A stretch of 64,000 nucleotides of DNA from Boletus sp. NGJ (lineage: Eukaryota; Basidiomycota; Agaricomycetes; Boletales; Boletaceae): assembly GCA_019096195.1 (NCBI GenBank), contig JAGTXK010000275.1, positions 372,001 through 436,000 of the forward strand, written 5' to 3'. Below the pieces are notes generated by a model. It did not search any database. It had not been told where the DNA came from and worked only from the letters and a program-made list of their open reading frames with translations. Numbering within the stretch: the stretch's first letter is position 1; every line of letters begins with the position of its first letter. A program made the translations under genes and the position numbers. Of the stretch, positions 49,548 through 59,243 are shown in pieces.

Positions 49548-50825
49548 ATGTCAAGACAATCGAGCTCAACATCCAACCATTCATTGCGTTCACAGGGGCC
49601 TGTCATTATAAACCCTCTTGGCAGTGAGGGTAGTCAACAATTAAAGCCTCGCAAGCAAGCTGCCCACTGGACTGATGAGGAAACACTGGCGCTACTCAAT
49701 TTTCTTACTGGATAGTCACAAGGCGATGGTGGCAACTACAAAAAAATGACATGGATGGCAGCTGAATCCCACATGGACATCGAATTTAAGACTGTGAAGG
49801 GGGGAGCCAAGAACACAGAAACATGTGAGAGGCGGTACCAGCTGGTGAGATTTCATCCACTACTAACGAGTTCAAATTTGATACTAACAATTGGAGTAGA
49901 TGAGGAATAGTTATTTTGCTGTTGTCGCTCTCAAAAATGCCTCCAGATTCACATATTCAGACAAAGATGGTGCTGGCATCACTCTGGTGCAAAACAATGT
50001 ATGGAGTAGATATATCAAGGTGTGTATTGTATATATGATCAAGATGGTGTTGCTAATTTATCACAGTCTCATAAATTTGCGAAACCCTTTAAAACGAAGG
50101 GTTTCATCCATTTTGATGCTGTTGAATGCCTCATGCCTGATGCAAACTGAGGCAAATATATCTGTTGAGGACCGCAAGCTACCGATCATGGCCCTGCCAC
50201 CAATATCAATAATTCCACTCCCCTCAATCTCCATCAATTGTCTACTGTGGCAGACAAAATCTCTATGGCTAATTCGCAGTTCCCAGCAGCCTCACAGATG
50301 CCTCCACCACCATCCAGTATTCCCGGTGACCCGAATCTTGTTCCACCTTCCGCTCCATCCAGCTTTGTATCAATCTTGGCAATGTCCTCGACATCCTCTT
50401 TGCTCACCAGTGTTAGCCATCCAAAAAGGAAATCAGACTCCATTTCTGCTGTTGAGTCAGAAACCAGTAGTCACAAACAATCTTAACCATTATCGGTGAC
50501 TGCTCTAGCACAGCAAGCAAGCAGTGCTGCTATAGCAGATATGGCAGCCACGATAAAGGACATTTCCAAGAGTATTACAACACATGCAAATGATCTCGAA
50601 ATGGCAATGGAGATTCTCAACAAGCATGATGAACTGACAACCATTCAGAGACTCGACATTAGTGACTATCTTGCAGATCCAAACCACCTGAATCATGCCA
50701 TTGTTTTCTGCAAGCTTCGTGTGAGTGAGAGGAAGTACTGGTTGGCGCGCAGTTTAGCAGAGCTTGGACACCAACCTGTGACAGTGTCAGACCAAGTGGG
50801 TGAGATGGAGGTTGGTAACAATTGA
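49548..50825 (+). pseudogene. Myb/SANT-like accessory protein of Harbinger
   Basis: The second protein of Harbinger elements, which binds the element's ends and brings in the transposase. From ATG 49548 it reads MSRQSSSTSNHSLRSQ, then the SANT helix block HWTDEETLALLNFLTG (about 49659-49712), which runs into TAG at 49713-49715. The frame then continues with GDGGNYKKMTWMAAESHMDI and TCERRYQL. Later exons give SRFTYSDKDGAGITLVQN (about 49930-50000), FKTKGFIHFDAVECLM with a stop right after (about 50085-50150), a Ser/Pro-rich linker, and a helical C-terminus AATIKDISKSITTHANDLEM to 50825. The early TAG fits CAG changed by C to T. As it stands the gene is probably dead. Confidence 0.75.
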
Positions 50826-50934
50826 TTTGTTTCTACTTCATGGTACTTTTTCAACCGCCGCACTTTTTATTTTTGCGAATATACTGTTTGTATTGCAATG
50901 GACAATGTCATTTCTATTGCTATCACAATCCGCG

Positions 50935-52266
50935 CTATACAAGCTCCTCTTGATAATCAGCCCACATCTCCTGCATGGTAGTGTTGCGTCGTCCATCAGC
51001 TCGCCTTCGTTCTACCACATCTGCTGGCCCATCACCAAGTACTCCAAGTTCTTCATCTCCTCCATCTGCTGGAAAATCCAATTCTGAAAGTTCCAGATCA
51101 AAAAAATCCTCTGGATCATATTGGTGAATAGAATAGTGAAGCGCACACAGCACAAGTGGGAGTTTGGCTTGAACATGCATATTATATTCAAGGAGGGTTT
51201 GAAGGGCACAGAATTTGCGCTTTAGAATGCCAAATATGCGCTCAATAACGTTACGAAGTGCTGCGTGTCGTAGATTGAAAAGCTCCTCACAATTCTGAGG
51301 TCTAGATGTAGTTATTCAAGTTACTGTAGTGGCGTCCATAGAATAGACTTAGCAACATACCTCAAATGTGCTTGACACCATTCTTTGAAATGATACCGGA
51401 CACCGTGATATGGAACCATGAGTGCATCTGATGTCCCAAAGCCCGCATCAGCCAGGAGGTATTTGCTGCATGGAATCCGTAAATCCTTGGTGTGTGCATT
51501 GTTCCATAAAGTTGCGTCTGCAGCCGATCCATCTCCACCAGTGAGCGCATATATGAAATAGAAGTCAAAGTCACAGATGAATAGACAATTCTGTGAGAGA
51601 TATCCTTTCCGGTTGCGCATATAGGGCTGGTCATCAACAGCAGTGAACACACGGATGTGCGTACCATCAACAGCTCCAATACAATCACCAAAAAAGTGAA
51701 ACCGTGGGTCGTCAGTGATTATGGATGAGATTGGAGTGTTTGCTGTCGGGAATTTAACCTGTGAGGGATAGAATGGTGTGCCTGCAAAAAAATCTAGCAT
51801 TCATTTAAAATACCTTGCGAAATATTAGATGATGCAAGTGGTGGAAACCATGCACAATTATGAGTGATACTGACTTATTGATCGTACCAGGTGAATGTTG
51901 AAACCTCTCAGCAACCTGTCGAGACAACAGTCCCGTAACACATGTATACAAGAAGATGCCAAGTTGTTCCTTGACCGACAATCCACTCCGTGAGTGGGTA
52001 ACCCCATTGTGCATCAGTACTTGAACGAGGCAATCAAACACAACATGTCCAACTCCCAGACATGTGCGTATACATTCAGGATGCCCATTTAGGAGCTCGA
52101 TCATCCAACCTTCTCCTGTCAGAATTGACGTGTGATGTGGGATTGGACTTGCAGGTGTCAGGAACAATAGATTGTAGTAGTAGGCTACCTGAGTGATTAG
52201 AAGTGACACAAGGATGATGAGGCGGCGACGGCGTTCTTGTTGAATATGCTGAGCTTCGAGGTCCAT
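50935..52266 (-). CDS. PIF-Harbinger DDE transposase
   Basis: Transposase of the HARBI1 type. Exon 1 starts at ATG 52266 (MDLEAQHIQQERRRRLII) and includes a helix-turn-helix-like stretch, SVKEQLGIFLYTCVTGLLSR. The main exon (about 51790-51361) has DCIGAVDGTHIRV (first catalytic Asp), RNRKGYLSQNCLFIC, GGDGSAADATLWN and YLLADAGFGTSDAL (second Asp). A 59-base intron, 51360-51302, leads to the last exon (51301-50935) with LRNVIERIFGILKRKFCALQ, giving the third acidic residue, and an acidic tail ending MQEMWADYQEELV. The join between exon 1 and the main exon, near 51790-51820, does not give a standard intron in frame, so a small lesion there is possible. The catalytic residues are all present. Confidence 0.85.
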
Positions 52267-52337
52267 GGTGGTACGCTCAAGAGAGCGTTATCAAATCTAT
52301 GGGTAGAGGGCAGGAGCGCTGTTTGAGGGTGCATGCA

Positions 52338-52459
52338 GGCAGTCGGTGTGATCCGGACAATCCCGAGTGGCAGTGTGAGTCACGTTGGCAGTTGCATGTG
52401 ACAGCACATGACACGAAGCCGAAAGTTCCGTTTCACCTTTTCATTACTCGAACAAGACC
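52338..52459 (-). repeat. Right terminal inverted repeat of Harbinger
   Basis: Partner of 49383-49504. It retains the CG sites lost in the left arm. Confidence 0.92.
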
Positions 52460-52629
52460 TAAGGTGCGAGAATACGTTTCGTGGCCATGGGTTGGTTGTC
52501 CAGATATATATCTTCTTCTCCGCGGAAGGTAACCCGGGTTCAACCGTTCAAGTTAGATCCGTACCTGCCCTTCTCTTCCTGGGTACCCGACCATAAAGAG
52601 TGCCGCAGTTCTGTACATCGCCACGAATC

Positions 52630-53506
52630 ATGACTACGTTGTCTGCTTTAACCTGGGGTGACCCAACTGCCACCAGGCATGTGCTCTTGATTCACGGTCT
52701 CACAAGTTCAGCCCAATCATGGTATCGCATCGCACAGGCGTTTGCGTCCCGAGGCAGGTTCTAAATCAAGTGTCGGCAGAGCACGCCTTTATACATCCCT
52801 ATTCAACACAGGTTATTTCGTGACGGCCCCCGATTTGCTGGGGCATGGAAATGCCAGGCGTGGTTCGGATTATACCGTCGCCGCGTTGGCAGAAGAGCTC
52901 CGGCCGCTTTTCACAATTACTGGAGGCAACGATCACCCTTATGACATCGTCGTCGGACACTCGCTCGGGGGCGTCGTCGCCTCTGCTCTGTTGCCCATTC
53001 TAAAGTCCACTCGCTCAGTGCACGTCGTCCTCGTCGATCCGCCTCTCGAATCGACTCCTGAGACTGGTGCCCAGTACAGAAGCACATTGTGCGACCGTGT
53101 CAGGAACCCACTGACACCCGAAGCCTTTCTCCGGGCATTCCCGTCGTGGGCGAGGGAGGATGCAATTGCCATATCCTTCAGCTTATATTTGTGCGATCTC
53201 GCCGCCGTGGAAAGCATCTTTGACGTAGGCTCTTTATCTTTTCTTGGTGGTTCGGTGTTCAGGAGACTCGTCCAGCAAAACGTCCCATGGTCGTTTTCAC
53301 ACCAGCTATCGACAGCTCCGGACAACGTTAAAGTAACCGTGCTTGCTGCCGACCCGTCCAAAGCGCCATGTGTGCGAGAGGAAGATTTGAAGCCATACCG
53401 CCATGTGACCGCAAAGACAGTCTGGGGTGCCTCTCATTTGATCCCGTTTGAGGTTCCCCAGGTTGTCGTCGAGACAGCCCTTGGAGGCGCCGAGTCGCAG
53501 AAATAG
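52630..53506 (+). CDS. Alpha/beta-hydrolase fold protein
   Basis: Serine hydrolase of the alpha/beta fold, substrate unknown. Exon 1 (52630-52753) reads MTTLSALTWGDPTATRHVLL and IHGLTSSAQSWYRIAQAFAS, with the HG oxyanion motif. A 58-base intron, 52754-52811, starts with GC rather than GT (GAG then GCAGGT) and ends CACAG. Only this GC-AG reading joins RG to YFVTAPDLLGHG in frame. Exon 2 carries the nucleophile elbow VVGHSLGGVVAS, a likely acid residue near VLAADPSKAP and the catalytic His in GASHLIPFE. The predicted length is about 276 residues and the frame is intact. It is the first host gene right of the repeat zone; a Harbinger element ends 170 bases upstream and may affect its promoter. 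Confidence 0.88.
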
Positions 53507-53921
53507 TGGCTTGATGTCATATCGTGCGTGCATTCGTCTTGTCCTCTGCTCATGTTCAACGTCGAGACGACAAAGTTTGCGGATTGGGATTGTTGACTGC
53601 AGCCATATGAACATCTTCTGCGCGATTCTAGGTGTTTTAATGGACCATTAGCTAGGACAGAACTGTACAAGTACCCAAGGCAACAATGTAAAGATCTTAC
53701 GACCCATGCAATTTCGGGCAGGAAGCACATAGAAGGCGACGCTCGATATGACTATATTGAGTTACAATGGTTACCAGGCTGACTGTGATGTTGGGGACGT
53801 TATGCCTCGAAGACTGTTTTAACGATAACGAAAGAAACCATCAAACGGAGTCATGTTGTTAAATGTGGGTTTCTGTCTCGCTGACTCTTGGAAAAGACAC
53901 CAGCGGGAATGAAATCCCCAT
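53507..53921. other. Intergenic, between convergent genes
   Basis: 3' flanks of the hydrolase gene (plus) and the next gene (minus). No protein or repeat recognised. Confidence 0.5.
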
Positions 53922-54610
53922 TCAGCGGCGCTTTCTGATCCTGCGGTGGGAGGGACTCTCCTTCGCGGGGTCGAGAATGTGTCGCAAGAGATGTCGCAAC
54001 AATCCGCCTGCATACGCACTTTCTTTCGGAAAGAACTTGCCATTCGTTTGGGTGTATTCACTGAGCTTACGCTCAGACTTGAACACCTGCACTTCCTCCC
54101 CTGTAGTGTGTCTGTCGACGAGGTCGACGAGATTGACATGTGTACCACGGACAGCCTACGTATCGCAAGTTGGCGTGAATCAGATCCAAAGATAGAAAAA
54201 GGATAGAGTTGCTTGCCTCTCGACAGGTGTGCAAATCATCTGGGACCGGCTCAATGTGCACGATACGGCATAAACTCTGCCAGTCTCCGAGATTGTTCTC
54301 GTCGGTACCGTAAGCTTCGTTGAATTGCCGGACGAGAGCGTCCTTGAAGTGCTCATGAGCGTCCGCTCTCTCGGGGTTACCTCTGTCCCAGCCGGACTCG
54401 TCGCACAAACGATAGAATTCGCTAGACGCCGACTCTGTGGCATCATACTGGAAATCAGGATAGTATTTGGCGAAAAAATCGCTCAAGTGTGAAGGGTTGG
54501 ATGTAGAGGGGCGGTGCTTCTGAATCCTCCCGCCACGCCTCTAAGAAATAACCATCAGATAAGGACTTAAGGGGCTCATATGGGCTCGCCTGTTTTTTTC
54601 TGGCTGGCAT
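53922..54610 (-). CDS. Conserved agaricomycete protein of unknown function
   Basis: Uncharacterised family. Its core exon (down from about 54480 to 54217) reads FFAKYYPDFQYDATESASSE, FYRLCDESGWDRGNPERADA, LVRQFNEAYGTDENNLGDWQ and IVHIEPVPDDLHTCRE. A 61-base intron, 54216-54156, begins with GC (AG then GCAAGC) and ends ACGTAG. Exon 3 continues in frame as AVRGTHVNLVDLVDRHTTGE, EYTQTNGKFFPKESAYAGGL and LRHLLRHILDPAKESPSH, ending at 53922. I recall proteins of this layout from many mushroom genomes, always unnamed. The N-terminus is less certain. A start at 54610 (MPARKKQASPYEPL) joined over an intron of about 90 bases is my best guess. It shares a 450-base divergent upstream region with the 3-hydroxyanthranilate dioxygenase gene. 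Confidence 0.75.
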
Positions 54611-55062
54611 TCGTGAAATCGGTGGGCAGATGGGGCTCGTGGAGGTTGAAAGGGATGAGGAAGGATTAGGGGTGCACTGGTGAGCCTTCAAAAGTCTTTC
54701 GACCAATCGTGGCTCTGACAGCGGATGATGTTCATTAACCTTGGCTGACATCACAGATCTTGTCCCCTTGCTAAGGATTCCAGGCTGTTCGAATTTTGCC
54801 AGTCGGAACATGGGATTTTCCTCCTCCAACTTGAATTTGTCCCAACGTGAATGTGGTTCGACTTGAAATATTGATGGGCCAACTCAGGTTGAACGTTGAA
54901 CGTGAAGGCCTTGAGGCCTTGAGGTGGAGTCGGAGTCAGATCATTACTAAGGGTGGTATGAGGCAAGATAAGATATACTATGGCTCGTGAACTCGGGGAG
55001 CTCACACGATTCAACGGACCTTCAGTTAGCGCTCCCTCTTACCCAGCTTGTTCATCGTCACC
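54611..55062. promoter_or_regulatory. Divergent promoter region
   Basis: 452 bases between two divergently transcribed genes. Runs of pyrimidines precede the plus-strand start. No TATA box or known operator could be assigned. Confidence 0.45.
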
Positions 55063-55750
55063 ATGGGTCTCCTCCCTCCCATCAACTTCCCCAAGTGGCT
55101 CAGTACGAACGCACACCTCCTCAAACCCCCTGTGAACAACTTCTGTCTGTACAGAGAGAAGGACTTTGTTGTGATGGCAGTTGGGGGTCCCAACGAACGG
55201 AACGACTATCATGTGAACGAGACCGAGGTGCGTTGTCGTTCGTAGCCTCTGCTCACGTTGTTCACGTATTCGGTGTCATACACAGGAGTGGTTCTATCAG
55301 TACAAGGGCGGGATGCTGTTAAAGGTGGTCGATGGCGAGACATTTAAGGACATCAGAATTGAAGAGGGCGAGATGTTCTTGTTGCCTGGTGAGGTGGATT
55401 CTCGTTCTGCGCATCGTCGCTCATGTATCGATTGTACAGCAAACACACCGCACAACCCTGTGAGGTTCGCGGACACAATTGGGATTGTCATCGAAGCTGC
55501 CCGCCCGACAGAATCGAATGGTGAGCCGGCATGATTGCCACTGACTTTAGTTTCGTTGCTGACGGTTTGTTCAGATTCACTACAGTGGTACTGCCGGGAG
55601 CCCGTTCATACGAAGCCAACGATCATTCACAAGGAGTCTTTTCATGTCACGGATCTTGGAACGCAGTTGAAGCCGGTGATCCAGCGCTGGCAAAACAATG
55701 AAGAGCTAAGAACCTGCAAGGATTGTGGCAAAGTTGCGCCTCCCAAGTAG
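55063..55750 (+). CDS. BNA1: 3-hydroxyanthranilate 3,4-dioxygenase
   Basis: Iron enzyme of the kynurenine pathway. It opens the ring of 3-hydroxyanthranilate to give the precursor of quinolinate, and so of NAD; expected in the cytosol. Four exons, 55063-55227, 55286-55387, 55439-55520 and 55575-55750, join in frame over introns of 51-58 bases to give about 174 residues, the usual fungal length. The start [13 protein letters not shown] is typical. Iron ligands are His50 and Glu56 ([14 protein letters not shown]) and His94 ([12 protein letters not shown]). The C-terminal part has [24 protein letters not shown] and a CKDCG pair, part of the second metal site found in bacterial and fungal forms. 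The ATG at 55063 is chosen because the frame upstream lacks conserved residues. The gene looks intact. Confidence 0.96.
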
Positions 55751-55864
55751 ATCCCAAAGAGTGGTTATCTATTCGTTTTCGTTAGTAGTGCGGAGCTCGA
55801 ATAAACATTGACCTGAACGTCCATTGACGCCTGCAAGTCCATACTAGCATCGTTCCGCACGCGA

Positions 55865-56530
55865 ATGTCGCTGGTTTCTTCAAACACCTTCAGTCACATA
55901 CCCGTTCCGCGATGTTACAACATCCAAGAACTCCCCACTGCAGCAACAGAGCGTGCTCGACTTCAAGATATGCTTTCTCAGGGAGACCAACTTGCCCTCG
56001 AAGCAGAGCTCCAAACCAGCCCACTCTCCAAGCACCTCCTGCACAGGCTCGCATACACCGTTGGCTCCGCACTCGGTTCCGACCCACCCACGCGCCAAGA
56101 GTGCCTTTCCGCGTTCGCGGCCCCGGCTACCAACACGGGGCTCATGGCAGGCGCGAAAGCGTGGTCAAAACATGCACATAGATCGGGTGATGCCGAGCCC
56201 GGGGGTGACCGCGTGGGGTGGTGGGGAGGACAGCCCAAGGGACCAGTCGCGTCGATCAATGAACGAGCGCTGGTGCTGTTCGACAAGGTGATGGACAACG
56301 CGACGTGGCGGAATCTACACTGGCTACCGCATCAAGTTCTGGTGTACGAGGTCAGAGTCGAAGAAGGATATGGAATGCGTTGGTCACAGGATTGTAGCAA
56401 GTTGGTTGTGGAAGCGGGTGAAGAGGGCGCGGGTGGATCGGTATATAGGACGTTGCGAGCGCCATGGGTGTTTCGCGGGTTTGTAGAGCCGATGATGGAA
56501 AATGGACACGATATCAGATGGAGACACTGA
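55865..56530 (+). CDS. Conserved fungal protein of unknown function, single exon
   Basis: A 221-residue uninterrupted frame from ATG 55865 (MSLVSSNTFSHIPVPRCYNI). The first part is helical (RLQDMLSQGDQLALEAELQ). The C-terminal third has a strongly protein-like block, LFDKVMDNATWRNLHWLPHQ, VLVYEVRVEEGYGMRWSQD and WVFRGFVEPMMENGHDIRWR. I recall that block from uncharacterised fungal proteins. No signal peptide, membrane segment or known catalytic motif is visible. It lies 114 bases after the dioxygenase stop and about 180 bases before UBA2, all on the same strand. Confidence 0.85.
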   Translation: MSLVSSNTFSHIPVPRCYNIQELPTAATERARLQDMLSQGDQLALEAELQTSPLSKHLLHRLAYTVGSALGSDPPTRQECLSAFAAPATNTGLMAGAKAWSKHAHRSGDAEPGGDRVGWWGGQPKGPVASINERALVLFDKVMDNATWRNLHWLPHQVLVYEVRVEEGYGMRWSQDCSKLVVEAGEEGAGGSVYRTLRAPWVFRGFVEPMMENGHDIRWRH

Positions 56531-56706
56531 ACCTGGATAGCTACCATTCACATTCTACAAAACGACGAGGAAGGGTGGGTGGAGGAGGAGCTGCGTGACA
56601 AGTAATAGTGTGACAGTCGCGTGACCAACATCTTGGCTGGCACTCCTCATCCACAAGGCTATTCCTCAACTTTTCTTTTTGGCCGACACCCAGTCTACAT
56701 TCGAAC

Positions 56707-59243
56707 ATGGATGGACAACCAAAAAGCAGTCGTTACACCCATGCCAAAGCAATTCTTGGTTCAGGGCTCGTGAACCGTCTTGCGGACACCAAAGTCTTGT
56801 TGGTCGGAGCGGGAGGAATTGGCTGTGAACTATGTCAGTCGTATGTTTCACCACTCAAGACCGCGCCTTTCTGACACTTCTCTGTATGTAGTGAAGAATG
56901 TTGTCTTGACAGGCTTTGGCCACATCACACTCTTAGACTTGGATACCATAGACCTCTCCAACCTGAATAGACAGTTTCTCTTCAGGAAGAAGGATGTCAA
57001 GCAGAGCAAAGCCATGGTAAGCGCGACATTGCTTGGTTTTTCTCCTTCGTGCCGAATTGGCTACGCATTCCAGGTAGCAGCTCAGACAGCCGGCGCTTTC
57101 AATCCGAACGTCCATATTCAACCGATCCACGCGAATATCAAGGAGCCCCAGTTCGATATCGAGTGGTTCCAATCATTTGACATTGTCCTCAACGCCCTCG
57201 ACAACCTCGGTGAGTGGATCCACGCTGCGACTCCCGCGCTTCCTGACTTGCTGTGAACCAGACGCACGCCGACACGTGAACAAGATGTGCATGGCAGCAG
57301 GTATCCCGCTCGTCGAGTCGGGTACAGCTGGGTACCTCGGCCAAGTTCAACCTCTTCTCAAGGTTCGTCCATCTCCCCGAAGCACCCAATTCCACCCACC
57401 TGGCTATTAGGATCGCACGGAGTGTTTCGACTGTATACCGAAACCAACCCCAAAGTCGTTCCCAGTTTGCACTATCCGATCGACCCCTTCTCAACCTATC
57501 CACTGCATTGTCTGGGCCAAGAGTTATCTCCTTCCGTGAGCTGATTATTGAGTATATGGGTGACTGATTTTTTACTAATCCCATGCTGATAGGCAGTTAT
57601 TCGGAGAGGATGAAAACGGCGATGCCGAACTGGACGAAGCTGAGAAACAGGGCGAAAATGGTTGGCATTTTGTGTCACTCCGGGAAATCATGCCGACTGA
57701 CGCAACACAGCACAAGAGATTGTGGTATTGCGAAAAGAAGCTTTGGCGTACAAAGCCGTTCGCAATGCGTTGCGCTCCCCGGATACGACTGATGACGCAG
57801 CCAAGACTGTTTTTGAAAAGGTTCGTTTCATCGTCGGAGATGCGAGTCGTGGTGCTGAGCGTACGACATGGATAAGGTCTTCAATGCGGACATCAAAAAC
57901 CTGTTGTCTATGGCAGATATGTGGCGTTCAAGAGAAAAACCGACACCTCTCGACTTTGATGCTATCGTGGATGACAGTTTTGTGGTGAAAGAGTCCACCA
58001 AAGGCTCAGCATCGTACTCAAACTCCAAGGCACAAGTAAATGGTCATGTTAATGGAGGCGCCACAAGGTCGGCGTCCTCGTCTAAGGGAAATAGCGGATT
58101 GAAGGATCAGCGTGCCTTGACTCTTCAGGATAACCTTGCCCTTTTTGTATCAAGGTATACTCTCATCTTCAATCATGGTGGTTCAGTCCCAGTGTTTGAC
58201 GCAAGACGCCCAGTACTAACTGCTTAGCATCGCGCCTGCGTGCTGGAGAAGAAATCATTTCATTTGACAAGGATGATGACGACACACTGGATTTCGTCAC
58301 CGCTGCATCAAATCTCCGTTCAGCCGCGTACTACATTGAGCGGAAGACGCGTTGGGAAGTCAAAGGTGGTATCTCCGTGAGCACAGTGGTTTACTTTTTA
58401 TTGACATGCGTGAATAGAAATGGCCGGTAACATTATCCCCGCTATCGCCACGACGAATGCCATCATATCGGGCCTGATTGTTCTACAAGCTTTGCACCTC
58501 TTGCGCAAATCCTACACCTCGCTCAAGAGCGTGCACGTGCAATTCAAACCAGCCGTTCCGCTTAGCACGGTCAATCTTTGTCCTCCCAATCCTAGATGCG
58601 GAATCTGCAGAGACACATACGTAAAGGTGCAGTGTGACCCTTCACGGGTCACACTCGGCGAGTTGATAAACGGTATTCTTGGGGATGGTGAAGTGGAGGA
58701 CGGAGGAACCGGGAAACGAGACGTCAGTGTGTACGAGGAGAAACGCGTGCTGAGCGATCCAGACTGGGACGACAACGACGATCGGACGTTGGAGAGCCTA
58801 AGCGTGACGAGGGGGAAGTTTTTGACAATCGTTGACGAAGAAGGGGAGTGGGGTACGATTGCAGTGGCCTTGTGCGAGCTTCCGTAAGTTGTCGCTTGAT
58901 GTCGGGCGTGCGTCTCCGCCTTTGGTGACTGAGCTTTGTGACAGACCGAATCATCTGGCTGATGCACCGGCGTTGATATTACCGCCATCATTACCAAAAC
59001 CACCCTTCAATCCTCGACCATCTACTCCTGCTCCTGCTCCCTGTGCCACCGCGGAAGCGCTCCGCACGCGACGACGACGAGGCCGAGGCCGAGCCTATGG
59101 CTAAGAGAGTAAAGACAAACGGAGCGTCATCAATAGAAGTCGGGAGTCCGAGTAAGAAGAGAAAACTGGAGGAGGACGGCCTGGTCATGTTGGAGAGTGC
59201 CACGGACAAGATCGACAGAGATGATGTCATCGAGATAGATTGA
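56707..59243 (+). CDS. UBA2: SUMO-activating enzyme subunit UBA2
   Basis: Catalytic half of the SUMO E1, which works with Aos1 to adenylate SUMO, take it onto a cysteine and pass it to Ubc9, mainly in the nucleus. Eleven exons: 56707-56833, 56892-57016, 57074-57209, 57262-57362, 57411-57535, 57593-57660, 57711-57820, 57877-58154, 58214-58365, 58418-58883 and 58945-59243. Motifs in order: [14 protein letters not shown] (nucleotide binding), [48 protein letters not shown] with the catalytic Cys in [54 protein letters not shown] and a ubiquitin-like C-terminal domain. The tail [18 protein letters not shown] to RDDVIEID ends at 59243, but it is one register away from the preceding PSTPAPAP. An extra base near 59041 is implied; otherwise the frame stops at 59104. 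Confidence 0.95.

Larger units (their letters stand above)
49383..52459. mobile_element. PIF-Harbinger transposon with both genes
   Basis: A 3077-base element with ends GGTCTTGTTC and GAACAAGACC, flanked by the 3-base duplication TAA (49380-49382 and 52460-52462), as this superfamily makes. Terminal inverted repeats of about 121 bases (49383-49504 and 52338-52459) differ mostly at CG sites, which have become CA or TG in the left arm. It encodes a Myb/SANT-like protein on the plus strand and a DDE transposase on the minus strand, converging near 50880. It lies 170 bases upstream of the alpha/beta hydrolase start, at the border between repeat zone and host genes. Confidence 0.93.

Noticed and set aside
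54073-54486. Minus-strand frame proposed to start at FFAKYYPDF
   Set aside because: There is no ATG at that point, and the end of the frame runs into an intron. The real gene uses an upstream exon and a GC-AG intron at 54216-54156.
58155-58213. Apparent register break in UBA2 between FVS and RLRAGEE
   Set aside because: Using the acceptor CCCAG ending at 58213 instead of TTAG gives [14 protein letters not shown] in frame, matching the family. No lesion there.
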